Positions 1 to 6,372 of a stretch of 33,526 nt of DNA are shown one piece after another. The DNA is taken from positions 1 through 33,526 of the forward strand of contig FCNR01000058.1 in NCBI GenBank assembly GCA_900016875.1, in the 5' to 3' direction. The translations under genes were made by a program, and so were the position numbers. The notes under the pieces were generated by a model. It was not told the origin of the DNA and did no database searches. It saw only the letters and a list, made by a program, of their open reading frames with translations. Source of the DNA: Eubacteriaceae bacterium CHKCI004 (GTDB lineage Bacteria; Bacillota; Clostridia; Lachnospirales; Lachnospiraceae). Every line of letters begins with the position of its first letter. Positions within the stretch are counted from its first letter, which is position 1.

Positions 1-125
1 ACAAAATCACTTAAACTATGAAAGATGGCGAGCCGTGTACATCGAGAGGTGTAAGCACGGTTCTGGAGGGGGTTACGCCAAGACCACGGACGAAAGGAAG
101 TATGGCGTGGCGTTTCCTACCTTAT
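1..125 (+). ncRNA. Group II intron, 3' end (domains V and VI)
   Basis: Bases 30-63 fold as a 34-nt group II domain V: GAGCCGTG (30-37) pairs with CACGGTTC (56-63), a two-base AG bulge follows the inner strand, and TACATC pairs with GGTGTA around a GAGA tetraloop. Bases 64-125 fit domain VI: ACGCCA (75-80) pairs with TGGCGT (103-108), and a basal helix AGG/CCT (67-69 with 120-122) plus GGG/CCT (70-72 with 116-118) leaves A119 bulged as candidate branch point. The intron would then end in AT at 124-125, matching the group II AY rule. The helicase reading frame resumes at 126. The 5' part and any intron-encoded reverse transcriptase lie outside the window. Confidence 0.85.
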
Positions 126-1859
126 GAACTCTATACTATGCAGCGCTATCTGCAGTATGGAACATTGGTGGAGAAAAACTTACAGCATTTTGACGCATGG
201 GCGTCCACTTTTGGGGAAACTGTGACCGCTCTGGAGATTGCGCCGGAGGGGAACGGCTACCGTCTAAAGACACGGTTTGCCCGGTTCTACAACCTGCCGG
301 AACTTATGCAGATGTTCCGGGAAGTGGCAGATATCCAGACGGCAGACATGTTGAATCTGCCTGTGCCGGAGGCAGAATACCGGGTGGTAAAAGTAAAACC
401 TACCAAATTGCAGGAGAAAATGGTGGAGGAACTGGGAAACCGTGCGGAGAGGGTGCGGAACAATGAAGTCAATCCGAGGGAAGACAACATGCTCAAGATA
501 ACCAATGACGGGCGGAAACTGGCCCTTGACCAGAGGCTTTCCAATCCGCTTCTGCCGGATGATCCGAGGAGTAAGGTCAACGCCTGCGTGGAAGAAATTT
601 ACCGCCACTGGGAAGACGGAAAAGAGAAAAAGCTGACGCAGCTTGTGTTCTGCGACCTGTCCACACCAAAAACAGACGGTACATTCAGCGTGTACAATGA
701 CATCCGGGATAAACTTCTGGCAAGGGGAATCCCGCCGGAGGAAATTGCCTTTATCCATGACGCCAATACGGATGTGCGAAAAAAGGAACTGTTTTCCAAA
801 GTCCGGCGGGGCGCTGTCCGTATCCTTATGGGCAGTACGTTTAAGATGGGCGCAGGCACGAATGTGCAGGACCGGATCATTGCCAGTCACGACCTGGACT
901 GCCCGTGGCGTCCACGGGATCTGGAGCAGAGAGCGGGCAGGACCATCCGGCAGGGAAATCAGAACCCGAAAGTAGAGATCATCCGGTATGTGACAGAAGG
1001 AACCTTTGACGCATACCTCTATCAGACCATTGAGAATAAGCAGAAATATATCAGCCAGATCATGACGTCCAAAAGTCCGGCCCGGAGTGTGGAGGACATA
1101 GACGAAGTGGCTCTGTCCTATGCGGAGATCAAGGCGCTTGCCACCGGAAACCCGCACATTAAGGAAAAGATGGATCTGGATATACAGGTATCCAGGCTGC
1201 AGCTATTAAAGCAGAGTTTTCTAAATCAGAAATATGAAATGGAAGATAAAGTTGCGAAATATTTCCCGGAGAAGATACGACAGCAGGAACTTCTGATCCG
1301 CCAGTATGAAGAAGACATCCGACAGGTCAAGGCGCATACGCCGACAGACCGGAAGGCATTTCCGGTCATGCAGATCGGGGAACATTTTTATACGGAGAAA
1401 AAGGAGGCAGGTCAGGCGATCATTGACGCCTGCAAAGCCATGAAATCCCCGGAGCCTGTGCCTCTAGGAAGCTACCGTGGGCTGTCTATGGAATTGTCTT
1501 ATTCCTCTGTCAGTCAGGAATTTGTCATTGCGTTACATGGGAAAGGCACTTATAAAGTGCCGCTTGGAACAGATATTTATGGAAATATCACAAGGCTTGA
1601 CAATAAGATGAATGAGCTGCCGGACAATCTTTCCCGCAGCCGGGAACAGCTTGAAACAGCGAAAAGCCAGTTGGAGACAGCGAAAGCGGAGGCGCAGAAA
1701 GAGTTCCCGCAGGAGCAGGAGCTGGCAGAGAAGGTGGCACGGCTGGGAGAACTGAATGTGCTTCTGGATATGGATAAGAAAGACCGGGTTGTAATGGAGG
1801 AAGAACCGGAAACAGAGGAGATTGAGCCGGAACGGGAAAAAGCGGCCTGGGTACGGTAA
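126..1859 (+). CDS. SNF2-type helicase (LtrC-like methylase/helicase family), C-terminal exon
   Basis: This is the C-terminal 577 residues of the very large helicase, often fused to an N6-DNA methylase, that is typical of Tn1549/CTn-like ICEs. Helicase motif V (GSTFKMGAGTNVQ, near residue 235 of the fragment) and motif VI (LEQRAGRTIRQGN, near 265) are intact, followed by a charged coiled-coil-rich tail (about 350-577). The gene is interrupted upstream by a group II intron. The frame stays open across the intron 3' end and has an ATG at 18, but that part is intron RNA, so true coding begins at GAA 126. The protein would be whole only after splicing. Its role in the ICE is not established; DNA processing during transfer is an inference. 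It is the first gene of the visible core and is read with the small genes that follow. Confidence 0.85.
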   Translation, partial: ELYTMQRYLQYGTLVEKNLQHFDAWASTFGETVTALEIAPEGNGYRLKTRFARFYNLPELMQMFREVADIQTADMLNLPVPEAEYRVVKVKPTKLQEKMVEELGNRAERVRNNEVNPREDNMLKITNDGRKLALDQRLSNPLLPDDPRSKVNACVEEIYRHWEDGKEKKLTQLVFCDLSTPKTDGTFSVYNDIRDKLLARGIPPEEIAFIHDANTDVRKKELFSKVRRGAVRILMGSTFKMGAGTNVQDRIIASHDLDCPWRPRDLEQRAGRTIRQGNQNPKVEIIRYVTEGTFDAYLYQTIENKQKYISQIMTSKSPARSVEDIDEVALSYAEIKALATGNPHIKEKMDLDIQVSRLQLLKQSFLNQKYEMEDKVAKYFPEKIRQQELLIRQYEEDIRQVKAHTPTDRKAFPVMQIGEHFYTEKKEAGQAIIDACKAMKSPEPVPLGSYRGLSMELSYSSVSQEFVIALHGKGTYKVPLGTDIYGNITRLDNKMNELPDNLSRSREQLETAKSQLETAKAEAQKEFPQEQELAEKVARLGELNVLLDMDKKDRVVMEEEPETEEIEPEREKAAWVR

Positions 1860-1865
1860 GAAAAG

Positions 1866-1887
1866 CGGTATCGGGAGACTGATACCG
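1866..1887 (+). other. Small hairpin after the helicase gene
   Basis: CGGTATC (1866-1872) pairs with GATACCG (1881-1887) around an 8-nt loop, just after the helicase stop. No T-run follows, so it is not a standard terminator. It may protect or separate the transcript. Function unknown. Confidence 0.35.
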
Positions 1888-1957
1888 TGGTACATAGCCT
1901 GCCTGATGTGCGAGCAGCACAAACGCACAATCGCCGGGAGAGGCAATCTCTGCTATA

Positions 1958-2326
1958 GTGGCAGAGGAAGGGAGGGAAAGAAAGGCTAAGAAGATAGCAG
2001 AGATTGATACGGATGATCTGCCGATCTGGATGTGTGCTGTCGTAGATTCCGTCAGCGAGAACTGCAAAAAGCGTCTGAAAACATCCCCGCAATACAGCCG
2101 GATTGTAGAGGAAAGCGACAAACTTCTTTTCCAATATCCGTTCATTTCTACACTGATCGACCGGGATAAAATAGAAACGCCAATGAATCTGACGTTGGAA
2201 CAGACAAAAGCGCTGTCCAGATTTCTCGCACTGGACGCAGACCGGGAAGATTATGAACGGATACAGTTGTATCTCATGGGATGTCAGCATACCATAGAAA
2301 TGCTGCAACTACTGGAACTTTTATAG
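1958..2326 (+). CDS. Conserved small ICE protein (DUF6664-like?), hypothetical
   Basis: A 122-residue acidic soluble protein with no signal peptide or membrane segment. It starts at GTG 1958, with a GGGAGAGG stretch about 14 bases upstream; the site is weak and the next in-frame ATG is 24 codons in. It resembles the next gene in size and pattern: an N-terminal acidic helix, a YPFI motif (about residue 70), an LTLEQTKALSRFL stretch answering LTAEEHEIVRQYM, and a Q-Y-GxxxT ending (RIQLYLMGCQHT against RCQIYFRGHTDG). The two look like divergent paralogues. Proteins of this kind sit between the helicase and primase genes in related ICEs. No function is known. The family name is from memory and tentative. 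Confidence 0.65.
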   Translation: MAEEGRERKAKKIAEIDTDDLPIWMCAVVDSVSENCKKRLKTSPQYSRIVEESDKLLFQYPFISTLIDRDKIETPMNLTLEQTKALSRFLALDADREDYERIQLYLMGCQHTIEMLQLLELL

Positions 2327-2413
2327 GAAACAGCAGACTGGATTGTAGAAAGTTTCAAAACTGGATATAGTAAGATAAGAAAGCAGATTAACAGAACAGA
2401 GAGGATGGGCGGT

Positions 2414-2740
2414 TTGGAGAAGACAGATTTTTATGATCTGGCAGAGCGGATCAAAGACAGTTTTATGGAGATTGACAGCGATATTATGGTGGATCTGAAA
2501 AAACAGGACGAGGACTATGCCAATATGTGCCAGGAGCTGGGAGAGATGGAAAGCAGATATCCGTTTATTTTGGAAGTGACAGAAGGGAGCGGAGCCATCA
2601 GCCTTACAGCCGAGGAACATGAGATTGTGAGGCAATATATGAGCAGGATGTTTGAGAAAGAGACGATAGAGCGTTGCCAGATCTATTTCCGGGGACATAC
2701 GGACGGATATGCGTATCTGAAAAAGATCGGGGCAATCTAA
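2414..2740 (+). CDS. Conserved small ICE protein (DUF6664-like?), paralogue of the preceding gene
   Basis: A 108-residue acidic protein with YPFI (about residue 54), LTAEEHEIVRQYM and the C-terminal motif IYFRGHTDGYAYLKKIGAI. Two starts are possible. ATG 2405 directly abuts the purine stretch AGAGAGG (2398-2404), leaving no spacing. TTG 2414 lies nine bases after it, giving normal spacing and the N-terminus LEKTDFYDLAERI. I chose TTG 2414; an ATG start adds three residues. It is probably transcribed with the preceding gene, which ends 87 bases upstream. It appears soluble and cytoplasmic, with no recognisable catalytic motif. Function unknown. Confidence 0.7.
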   Translation: MEKTDFYDLAERIKDSFMEIDSDIMVDLKKQDEDYANMCQELGEMESRYPFILEVTEGSGAISLTAEEHEIVRQYMSRMFEKETIERCQIYFRGHTDGYAYLKKIGAI

Positions 2741-2816
2741 AAAAGTCTTGTAATTTTTAAATTATCGCATATACTATTATATACACGCAGACACAAGTAG
2801 GAGCAGCGAGGGTATC

Positions 2817-2844
2817 TTGACATCAATATGAAAGCGTGTATAAT
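2817..2844 (+). promoter_or_regulatory. Consensus sigma-A promoter of the type III toxin-antitoxin locus
   Basis: TTGACA (2817-2822) and TATAAT (2839-2844) are both perfect consensus hexamers separated by 16 bases. Transcription would begin near 2851, about 65 bases before the first antitoxin repeat. A strong constitutive promoter is what an RNA antitoxin needs to stay in excess over its toxin. Confidence 0.8.
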
Positions 2845-2916
2845 TATAATTAAAGAAAGGCGATTCCCTGCCTTAGTAATCTTTGAGATTATGAAATGGG
2901 AGACGATAAAGAAGTA

Positions 2917-3048
2917 ATGAGCGTGGTCCTGCTTAGTGGACGATTCAAAATGAGCGTGGTCCTGCTTAGTGGACGATTCAAAATGAGCGTGGTCCTGCTT
3001 AGTGGACGATTCAAAATGAGTGTTTCCCTACTTAGTGGGAAAAAGATA
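2917..3048 (+). ncRNA. toxI: Type III antitoxin RNA (ToxI-like), four tandem 33-nt repeats
   Basis: Repeats begin at 2917, 2950, 2983 and 3016 with an exact 33-base period. The first three are identical; the fourth is diverged. Each carries a hairpin: copies 1-3 pair GUCC with GGAC around the loop UGCUUAGU (2926-2941 in copy 1), while copy 4 pairs UUUCCC with GGGAAA around UACUUAGU (3023-3042). The stem has changed on both sides while the loop is kept, a compensatory pattern that supports RNA function. In ToxIN systems a repeat RNA upstream of the toxin is cut by the toxin into single units that fold as pseudoknots and inhibit it. The repeats can be read as a peptide (MSVVLLSGRFK repeated), but nothing else supports translation. 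Confidence 0.85.
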
Positions 3049-3070
3049 GCCGCTGACAAGCGGCTATTTT
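3046..3070 (+). terminator. Intrinsic terminator between antitoxin repeats and toxin
   Basis: ATAGCCGCT (3046-3054) pairs perfectly with AGCGGCTAT (3059-3067) around GACA, followed by TTTT. In known type III loci such a leaky terminator between repeats and toxin sets the antitoxin:toxin transcript ratio, and its position here is the same. Confidence 0.85.
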
Positions 3071-3082
3071 CAAAGGAGATAA

Positions 3083-3628
3083 ATGAGATTATTAGAAGAG
3101 GACATAAGAAAAACCACACCTATTTTATGTGAGATTCAACGGGATTATATAAAATATATGCACGATGCGGACTGGCGTGTCAGCGTCAAATATAACAACA
3201 GAAAATTTGTAGGTTTAGCAGTACAAATTAATGGTAGAATGTTTGTAGTTCCATTAACATCACAAACAACAAAGGAAAGAATTGCAAGAGGAAAGAAGAA
3301 AAGAAGCGCTGCCATTACTACCTTTCTCAAGGTGGCAGGCGAGGAGATAGCAAATTTACTGCACAATAACATGTTTCCAGTACCAGACGACCAGATAAAA
3401 CCCATACAGATCGATCCAAAAGTCGATACATATCTGGCAAATGAGGAACGACAGATAAGAAAGAAATGGGTTGAAATAAATACTAAGTCTATTGCAGTTT
3501 ATCGGGAGAGATACGATAAAGAATCAAGAAATTATTATTTTTTTAATAAGACATGCTGTGATTTTAAAAAATTAGAAGTAGAGTGCGATAGGTGGGAAAG
3601 AGAACATAATATATCTTCTACGTTATAG
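3083..3628 (+). CDS. toxN: Type III toxin-antitoxin endoribonuclease toxin, ToxN/AbiQ/CptN family
   Basis: A 181-residue basic protein, close to the 170-190 residues of ToxN/AbiQ-type toxins. The family layout is visible: DYIKYMHDADWRV (21-33), a beta-strand block KFVGLAVQINGRMFVVPLTS (41-60) ending in the PLTS motif that holds an active-site Ser/Thr in ToxN, then basic KERIARGKKK (64-73) and the C-terminal helix IRKKWVEINTKSIAVYRERY (125-144). These toxins cut mRNA and their own antitoxin RNA at A-rich sites. AAAGGAG at 3072-3078 supports ATG 3083. It lies just behind the repeat RNA and its terminator, the diagnostic type III arrangement. Likely roles are ICE maintenance or phage defence by abortive infection. 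The family assignment is from motifs and context; the subfamily (ToxN or CptN) is not resolved. Confidence 0.85.
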   Translation: MRLLEEDIRKTTPILCEIQRDYIKYMHDADWRVSVKYNNRKFVGLAVQINGRMFVVPLTSQTTKERIARGKKKRSAAITTFLKVAGEEIANLLHNNMFPVPDDQIKPIQIDPKVDTYLANEERQIRKKWVEINTKSIAVYRERYDKESRNYYFFNKTCCDFKKLEVECDRWEREHNISSTL

Positions 3629-3647
3629 TTTTATTTATGTAAAGTAA

Positions 3648-3674
3648 TTACATAGCCGGATGGTTTTCAAAAAA
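3648..3674 (+). repeat. 27-bp direct repeat, left copy
   Basis: The 27 bases starting TTACATAGCCGG and ending in CAAAAAA are identical to 4693-4719. This copy contains only the left arm of the terminator that the right copy completes, so it looks like a duplicated fragment marking the left edge of inserted DNA. Confidence 0.85.
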
Positions 3675-3751
3675 GCAAGTAGCAAAAATAGAGTCAGCGA
3701 CAAATGATAAGTTATAGAACAGAAAAGTGGAAATTCAGGAGGCTCTCGCAT

Positions 3752-3877
3752 ATGAAATGGTATAATGATATGACTAAACAAGAAAAACGAAGTTTTAAAA
3801 AAGTAATTGTTGTATGTGTAGTAGGTGCGATTTTAATTCTCATTGTTCCCATGGTTTTTATGCTGATTTCTAAGTAA
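3752..3877 (+). CDS. Very small single-span membrane protein, hypothetical
   Basis: A 41-residue frame starting at ATG 3752 after CAGGAGG (3737-3743). The charged N-terminus (MKWYNDMTKQEKRSFKK) is followed by one strongly hydrophobic segment (residues 18-39, VIVVCVVGAILIL and onward) and ends ISK. The Shine-Dalgarno site and the charge-then-membrane pattern suggest a real gene. It lies between the toxin gene and another tiny membrane protein, inside the segment bracketed by the 27-bp repeats. Function unknown. Confidence 0.6.
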   Translation: MKWYNDMTKQEKRSFKKVIVVCVVGAILILIVPMVFMLISK

Positions 3878-3911
3878 GAGATAACTTCAAAGTTTATAGG
3901 AGGATAGATGA

Positions 3912-4040
3912 ATGGAATGGTTACCACTTGCTGTAATAGGCATACTAATTATTATATTGGGTATATATTTTATTGTTAAATGGGCTGTGAAAGATGCACT
4001 AAAAGAATATTTTAACGATAAGGAAAATAATAAACCCTAA
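3912..4040 (+). CDS. Very small single-span membrane protein, hypothetical
   Basis: A 42-residue protein starting at ATG 3912 after TAGGAGG (3897-3903). An earlier ATG at 3908 is in another frame that does not give a membrane protein. The N-terminal hydrophobic segment (residues 3-23, LPLAVIGILIIILGIYFIV) is followed by the charged tail KWAVKDALKEYFNDKENNKP. Short proteins of this pattern are common in Firmicutes cargo regions, but I cannot assign a function. It is probably read with the upstream small membrane gene, 34 bases away. Confidence 0.65.
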   Translation: MEWLPLAVIGILIIILGIYFIVKWAVKDALKEYFNDKENNKP

Positions 4041-4133
4041 TTTATATGAATTTTCTATGTATGTAATGGTGTCCAATACAATTATTTGATAGAATATAGG
4101 TATCGCAGAATAAGAATATCAGGTGGTGATTTA

Positions 4134-4649
4134 GTGGTCAAATATCGTTTGGACTTGAGTGATGAAAAGAAAGAAGCTACAATTCAAATTGCCTTGGAAA
4201 GTGAAAGGAATGTTCGTAAACGTAAAATTGCAACTCCGATTCTATTAATTTTGGGCATACTTGAAATTATTTTAGCAGTATATTTTTTTACTAATTCCAG
4301 GTTCGTATCTGGACTTAGTTTTTTAGTAATCGGAGCATTGATAATACTTCTTGCATGGAAGACAAAATCGTTTCAAAAATTTGCATTGAAAAAGTCAGAA
4401 ATACTTTTAGATAAGTCTTTCCGTACAGGAATAGTGGAGTATACTTTCGATACGGAAGGAATAGAAGTTGTTTCACAAACTGGTTATGGCAAAAACTATT
4501 GGAGTTCATTTAAGAAATATGGCACAATGGGGCAGTATATATACGTCAAGCGAAAAGATAATAAATTGGTTTTGGTAGATAAAAATGATTTATCAAAAGA
4601 CGAGACGGAAGAATTAATGCAGTTATTATCAGAGAATATTAAACATTAA
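4134..4649 (+). CDS. YcxB-like membrane protein
   Basis: A 171-residue protein if begun at GTG 4134, which has AGGTGG about 8 bases upstream. The frame also opens at TTG 4086 without a good ribosome site. It has an N-terminal strand region (VKYRLDLSDEKKE), two adjacent membrane segments (about residues 36-57 and 62-80) and a C-terminal cytoplasmic domain (about 100-165) with the pattern YTFDTEGIEV, WSSFKKYGTMGQYIYV, then LVLVDKNDLSKDETEELMQLL, typical of the YcxB-like C-terminal domain. The family has no settled biochemical role. It is AT-rich, unlike the flanking core genes, and followed by a strong terminator. It closes the cargo segment bracketed by the 27-bp repeats. Confidence 0.75.
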   Translation: MVKYRLDLSDEKKEATIQIALESERNVRKRKIATPILLILGILEIILAVYFFTNSRFVSGLSFLVIGALIILLAWKTKSFQKFALKKSEILLDKSFRTGIVEYTFDTEGIEVVSQTGYGKNYWSSFKKYGTMGQYIYVKRKDNKLVLVDKNDLSKDETEELMQLLSENIKH

Positions 4650-4692
4650 TCTTAATTTGCCGACATGCTCAAACTCATATTGCGATATATAT

Positions 4693-4719
4693 TTACATAG
4701 CCGGATGGTTTTCAAAAAA
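4693..4719 (+). repeat. 27-bp direct repeat, right copy
   Basis: Identical to 3648-3674 over 27 bases, 1,045 bases apart. This copy forms the left arm and loop of a complete terminator hairpin, so it is probably the original and the other copy the duplicate. Confidence 0.85.
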
Positions 4720-4741
4720 AGAAGATCATCCGGCTATTTTT
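4697..4741 (+). terminator. Intrinsic terminator downstream of the YcxB-like gene
   Basis: ATAGCCGGATG (4697-4707) and CATCCGGCTAT (4727-4737) form a perfect 11-bp stem around an A-rich 19-base loop, followed by TTTTT (4737-4741). It separates cargo transcription from the primase gene. Confidence 0.85.
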
Positions 4742-4805
4742 ATGCCCGGATATAAGAAATGAGTTATGGAATATCCAATCATGGGCAGGAAAGGAGATGA
4801 AGTTT

Positions 4806-5777
4806 ATGCCTTATGTTGCGCCGGAAGTGGTGCAGAGAGTGAAACAGATCGACCTTCTGACTTATCTGAAAACCTATGAACCTTCTGAGCTGGTGCATTT
4901 CTCTGGGAATGTTTATACCACCAGATCTCACGACAGTTTGAAGATTTCCAACGGAAAATGGATGTGGTGGAGCCGGGGGATCGGGGGCAGAAGCGCACTG
5001 GACTATCTGATTAAAGTGAGAGGATATGATTTCGTGCAGGCGGTACAGACCATAGCGGAACAGGCGGCGATCCAGCCGCCTGTTTCCGTACCAGCCGAAA
5101 AGAAAACAGAGAAAAAGCTGATCCTTCCAAAGCCTTACCGCTATCAGACGTATGCGGTTTCCTACCTGCAGAACCGTGGGATTGACATGGAACTGATCCG
5201 GTATTGTCTGAAAACCGGACAGATTTATGAGAGTGAGAACTACCATAACGTTGTTTTTGTAGGGATGGATCAGAGCGGGATTCCACGTTATGCGGCTCTG
5301 CGTGGGATCGGTTCAGACTTTGTCGGGGAGGCGTCCGGGAGCGACAAAAACTATTCTTTCTGTATCCCGGCAGAAGAAAAATGCTGCGAAGTCCATCTGT
5401 TCGAGTCGGCGATTGACCTGTTATCTTACGCCACAGAGCAAAAACTAGACGGGGGAAATTGGAGAGAAACGCACCTGTTATCCCTTGCGGGCGTGTACCA
5501 GCCTGCCAAAGAAATCGAGAAAAGCAAGGTTCCGGCGGCGCTGACACGCTTTCTGAAAGAACATCTGGAGGTGGATCGGGTGGTGTCCCATCTGGACAAT
5601 GACCGGACAGGAAGGCTTGCGACACGGGCCATTCGAACGGTGCTTCCGAAGAAATACCAGACAAGAGATGAGCCGCCAAAGCAGGGGAATGACTGCAACG
5701 ACAGCCTTTGTATCCGGCTGGGAATCCGGCAGACAAAGCGGGAAAAAAGACACAGAGGGAGAGACTTTGAACGGTAG
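4806..5777 (+). CDS. DUF3991/TOPRIM primase-like protein
   Basis: A 323-residue protein whose N-terminus MPYVAPEVVQRVKQIDLLTYLKTYEP is characteristic of ICE-borne DUF3991-TOPRIM proteins. A small CHC2-like region (about residues 30-85, including GKWMWWSRGIGG) precedes the TOPRIM fold with the expected acidic residues: Glu in VHLFESAIDLLSYA (about 200) and the DxD in VVSHLDNDRTGR (about 260). Such proteins are thought to prime DNA synthesis on transferred single-stranded ICE DNA; that role is inferred from the family. Start: AAAGGAG (4790-4796) directly abuts ATG 4797, leaving no spacing, but lies nine bases before ATG 4806, which also matches the family N-terminus. The stop is 14 bases before the Cys-rich gene, so co-transcription is likely. 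Confidence 0.85.
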   Translation: MPYVAPEVVQRVKQIDLLTYLKTYEPSELVHFSGNVYTTRSHDSLKISNGKWMWWSRGIGGRSALDYLIKVRGYDFVQAVQTIAEQAAIQPPVSVPAEKKTEKKLILPKPYRYQTYAVSYLQNRGIDMELIRYCLKTGQIYESENYHNVVFVGMDQSGIPRYAALRGIGSDFVGEASGSDKNYSFCIPAEEKCCEVHLFESAIDLLSYATEQKLDGGNWRETHLLSLAGVYQPAKEIEKSKVPAALTRFLKEHLEVDRVVSHLDNDRTGRLATRAIRTVLPKKYQTRDEPPKQGNDCNDSLCIRLGIRQTKREKRHRGRDFER

Positions 5778-5791
5778 AAAGAGAGGATTTT

Positions 5792-6196
5792 ATGAAGACA
5801 GTTCAGTATGATCTGAGGATCATTCACAGAAAAAAGGTTGCGATAGGAGCTATAAACCGGAAAGAAATTGACCGGATTCTGCAGGATATGATCACGTCCG
5901 GAGAGGCTCTGAACATGGAAGGAGGCGAAGTGGTCGGCATTGTGGTTGAAGAAAAAGGGGAGCGGGATTGTCCTGGAGACTGTGACCATTGTCCCTATCT
6001 TTGCCCGGAAAATGAGGACTGCATGATGGACGATCTGGAAGATCGGTGCCGGTCCTGTGAGTATGGCTGTGAGAAATGCGGCCTTTGCAGTCTGATTGAC
6101 TATGGTGTCTGCGGAGATGAGGAGTGTGAAAGCTGCCATTGGCGCTGCCCGGAGTGCGGCGGATGTACCCATCCGGAAGGAGAAAAACAGCCGTGA
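5792..6196 (+). CDS. Cysteine-rich hypothetical protein
   Basis: A 134-residue protein. The first 55 residues are an ordinary alpha/beta-looking domain (MKTVQYDLRIIHRKKVAIG); residues 58-125 hold 16 cysteines, mostly as CxxC-type pairs (CPGDCDHCPYLC, CRSCEYGCEKCGLC, CESCHWRCPECGGC). That spacing suggests several zinc or iron-sulfur sites. There is no signal peptide, so metal binding in the cytoplasm is more likely than disulfides. It lies directly behind the TOPRIM gene and is probably in the same operon. Function unknown; a nucleic-acid-binding accessory role is a guess. Confidence 0.7.
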   Translation: MKTVQYDLRIIHRKKVAIGAINRKEIDRILQDMITSGEALNMEGGEVVGIVVEEKGERDCPGDCDHCPYLCPENEDCMMDDLEDRCRSCEYGCEKCGLCSLIDYGVCGDEECESCHWRCPECGGCTHPEGEKQP

Positions 6197-6372
6197 CAGC
6201 TTTTCTTGTCGGCAGGTAATGAACCGCCGGAGGCGGGAACGGAGCGCAGGCGGAGTAGGATACACAATACCAGCAAGCAACGCCTTTGGATTGCCAGACT
6301 GTCATCCGGCAGTCCTGCGGCAGCTTGTCAGGGAAAAATCCCTGAAACCCTTTAGAAAATACGGAGGTAAGA
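6197..6372 (+). other. Non-coding, hairpin-rich interval ahead of the mobilisation genes
   Basis: No convincing gene lies here. Three inverted repeats are visible: CCGCC/GGCGG near 6222-6236, GACTG/CAGTC near 6296-6313, and TCAGGGA (6328-6334) with TCCCTGA (6339-6345). None has a T-run. The position, upstream of the mobC and relaxase genes, would suit regulatory RNA or a transfer origin, but no specific nick-site sequence was recognised. Confidence 0.35.

Noticed and set aside
18-125. Start of the helicase protein at ATG 18.
   Set aside because: Bases 30-125 fold as group II intron domains V and VI, so these codons are intron RNA that happens to remain open.
264-1157. A 297-residue minus-strand frame inside the helicase gene.
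   Set aside because: Antisense to intact helicase motifs V and VI, with no ribosome site and no domain features.
1577-2308. A 243-residue minus-strand frame across the end of the helicase and the next small gene.
   Set aside because: It is antisense to two supported genes, with no ribosome site or recognisable domain.
2917-3048. CRISPR array from the regular repeats.
   Set aside because: Repeats are directly adjacent with no unique spacers, only four copies are present, and no cas genes occur.
2896-3132. A 78-residue reading frame across the tandem repeats (MSVVLLSGRFK repeated).
   Set aside because: The 33-base period is a multiple of three, so repeats read open by necessity. Hairpin covariation in copy 4, the terminator and the ToxN-like gene behind it indicate an RNA antitoxin instead.
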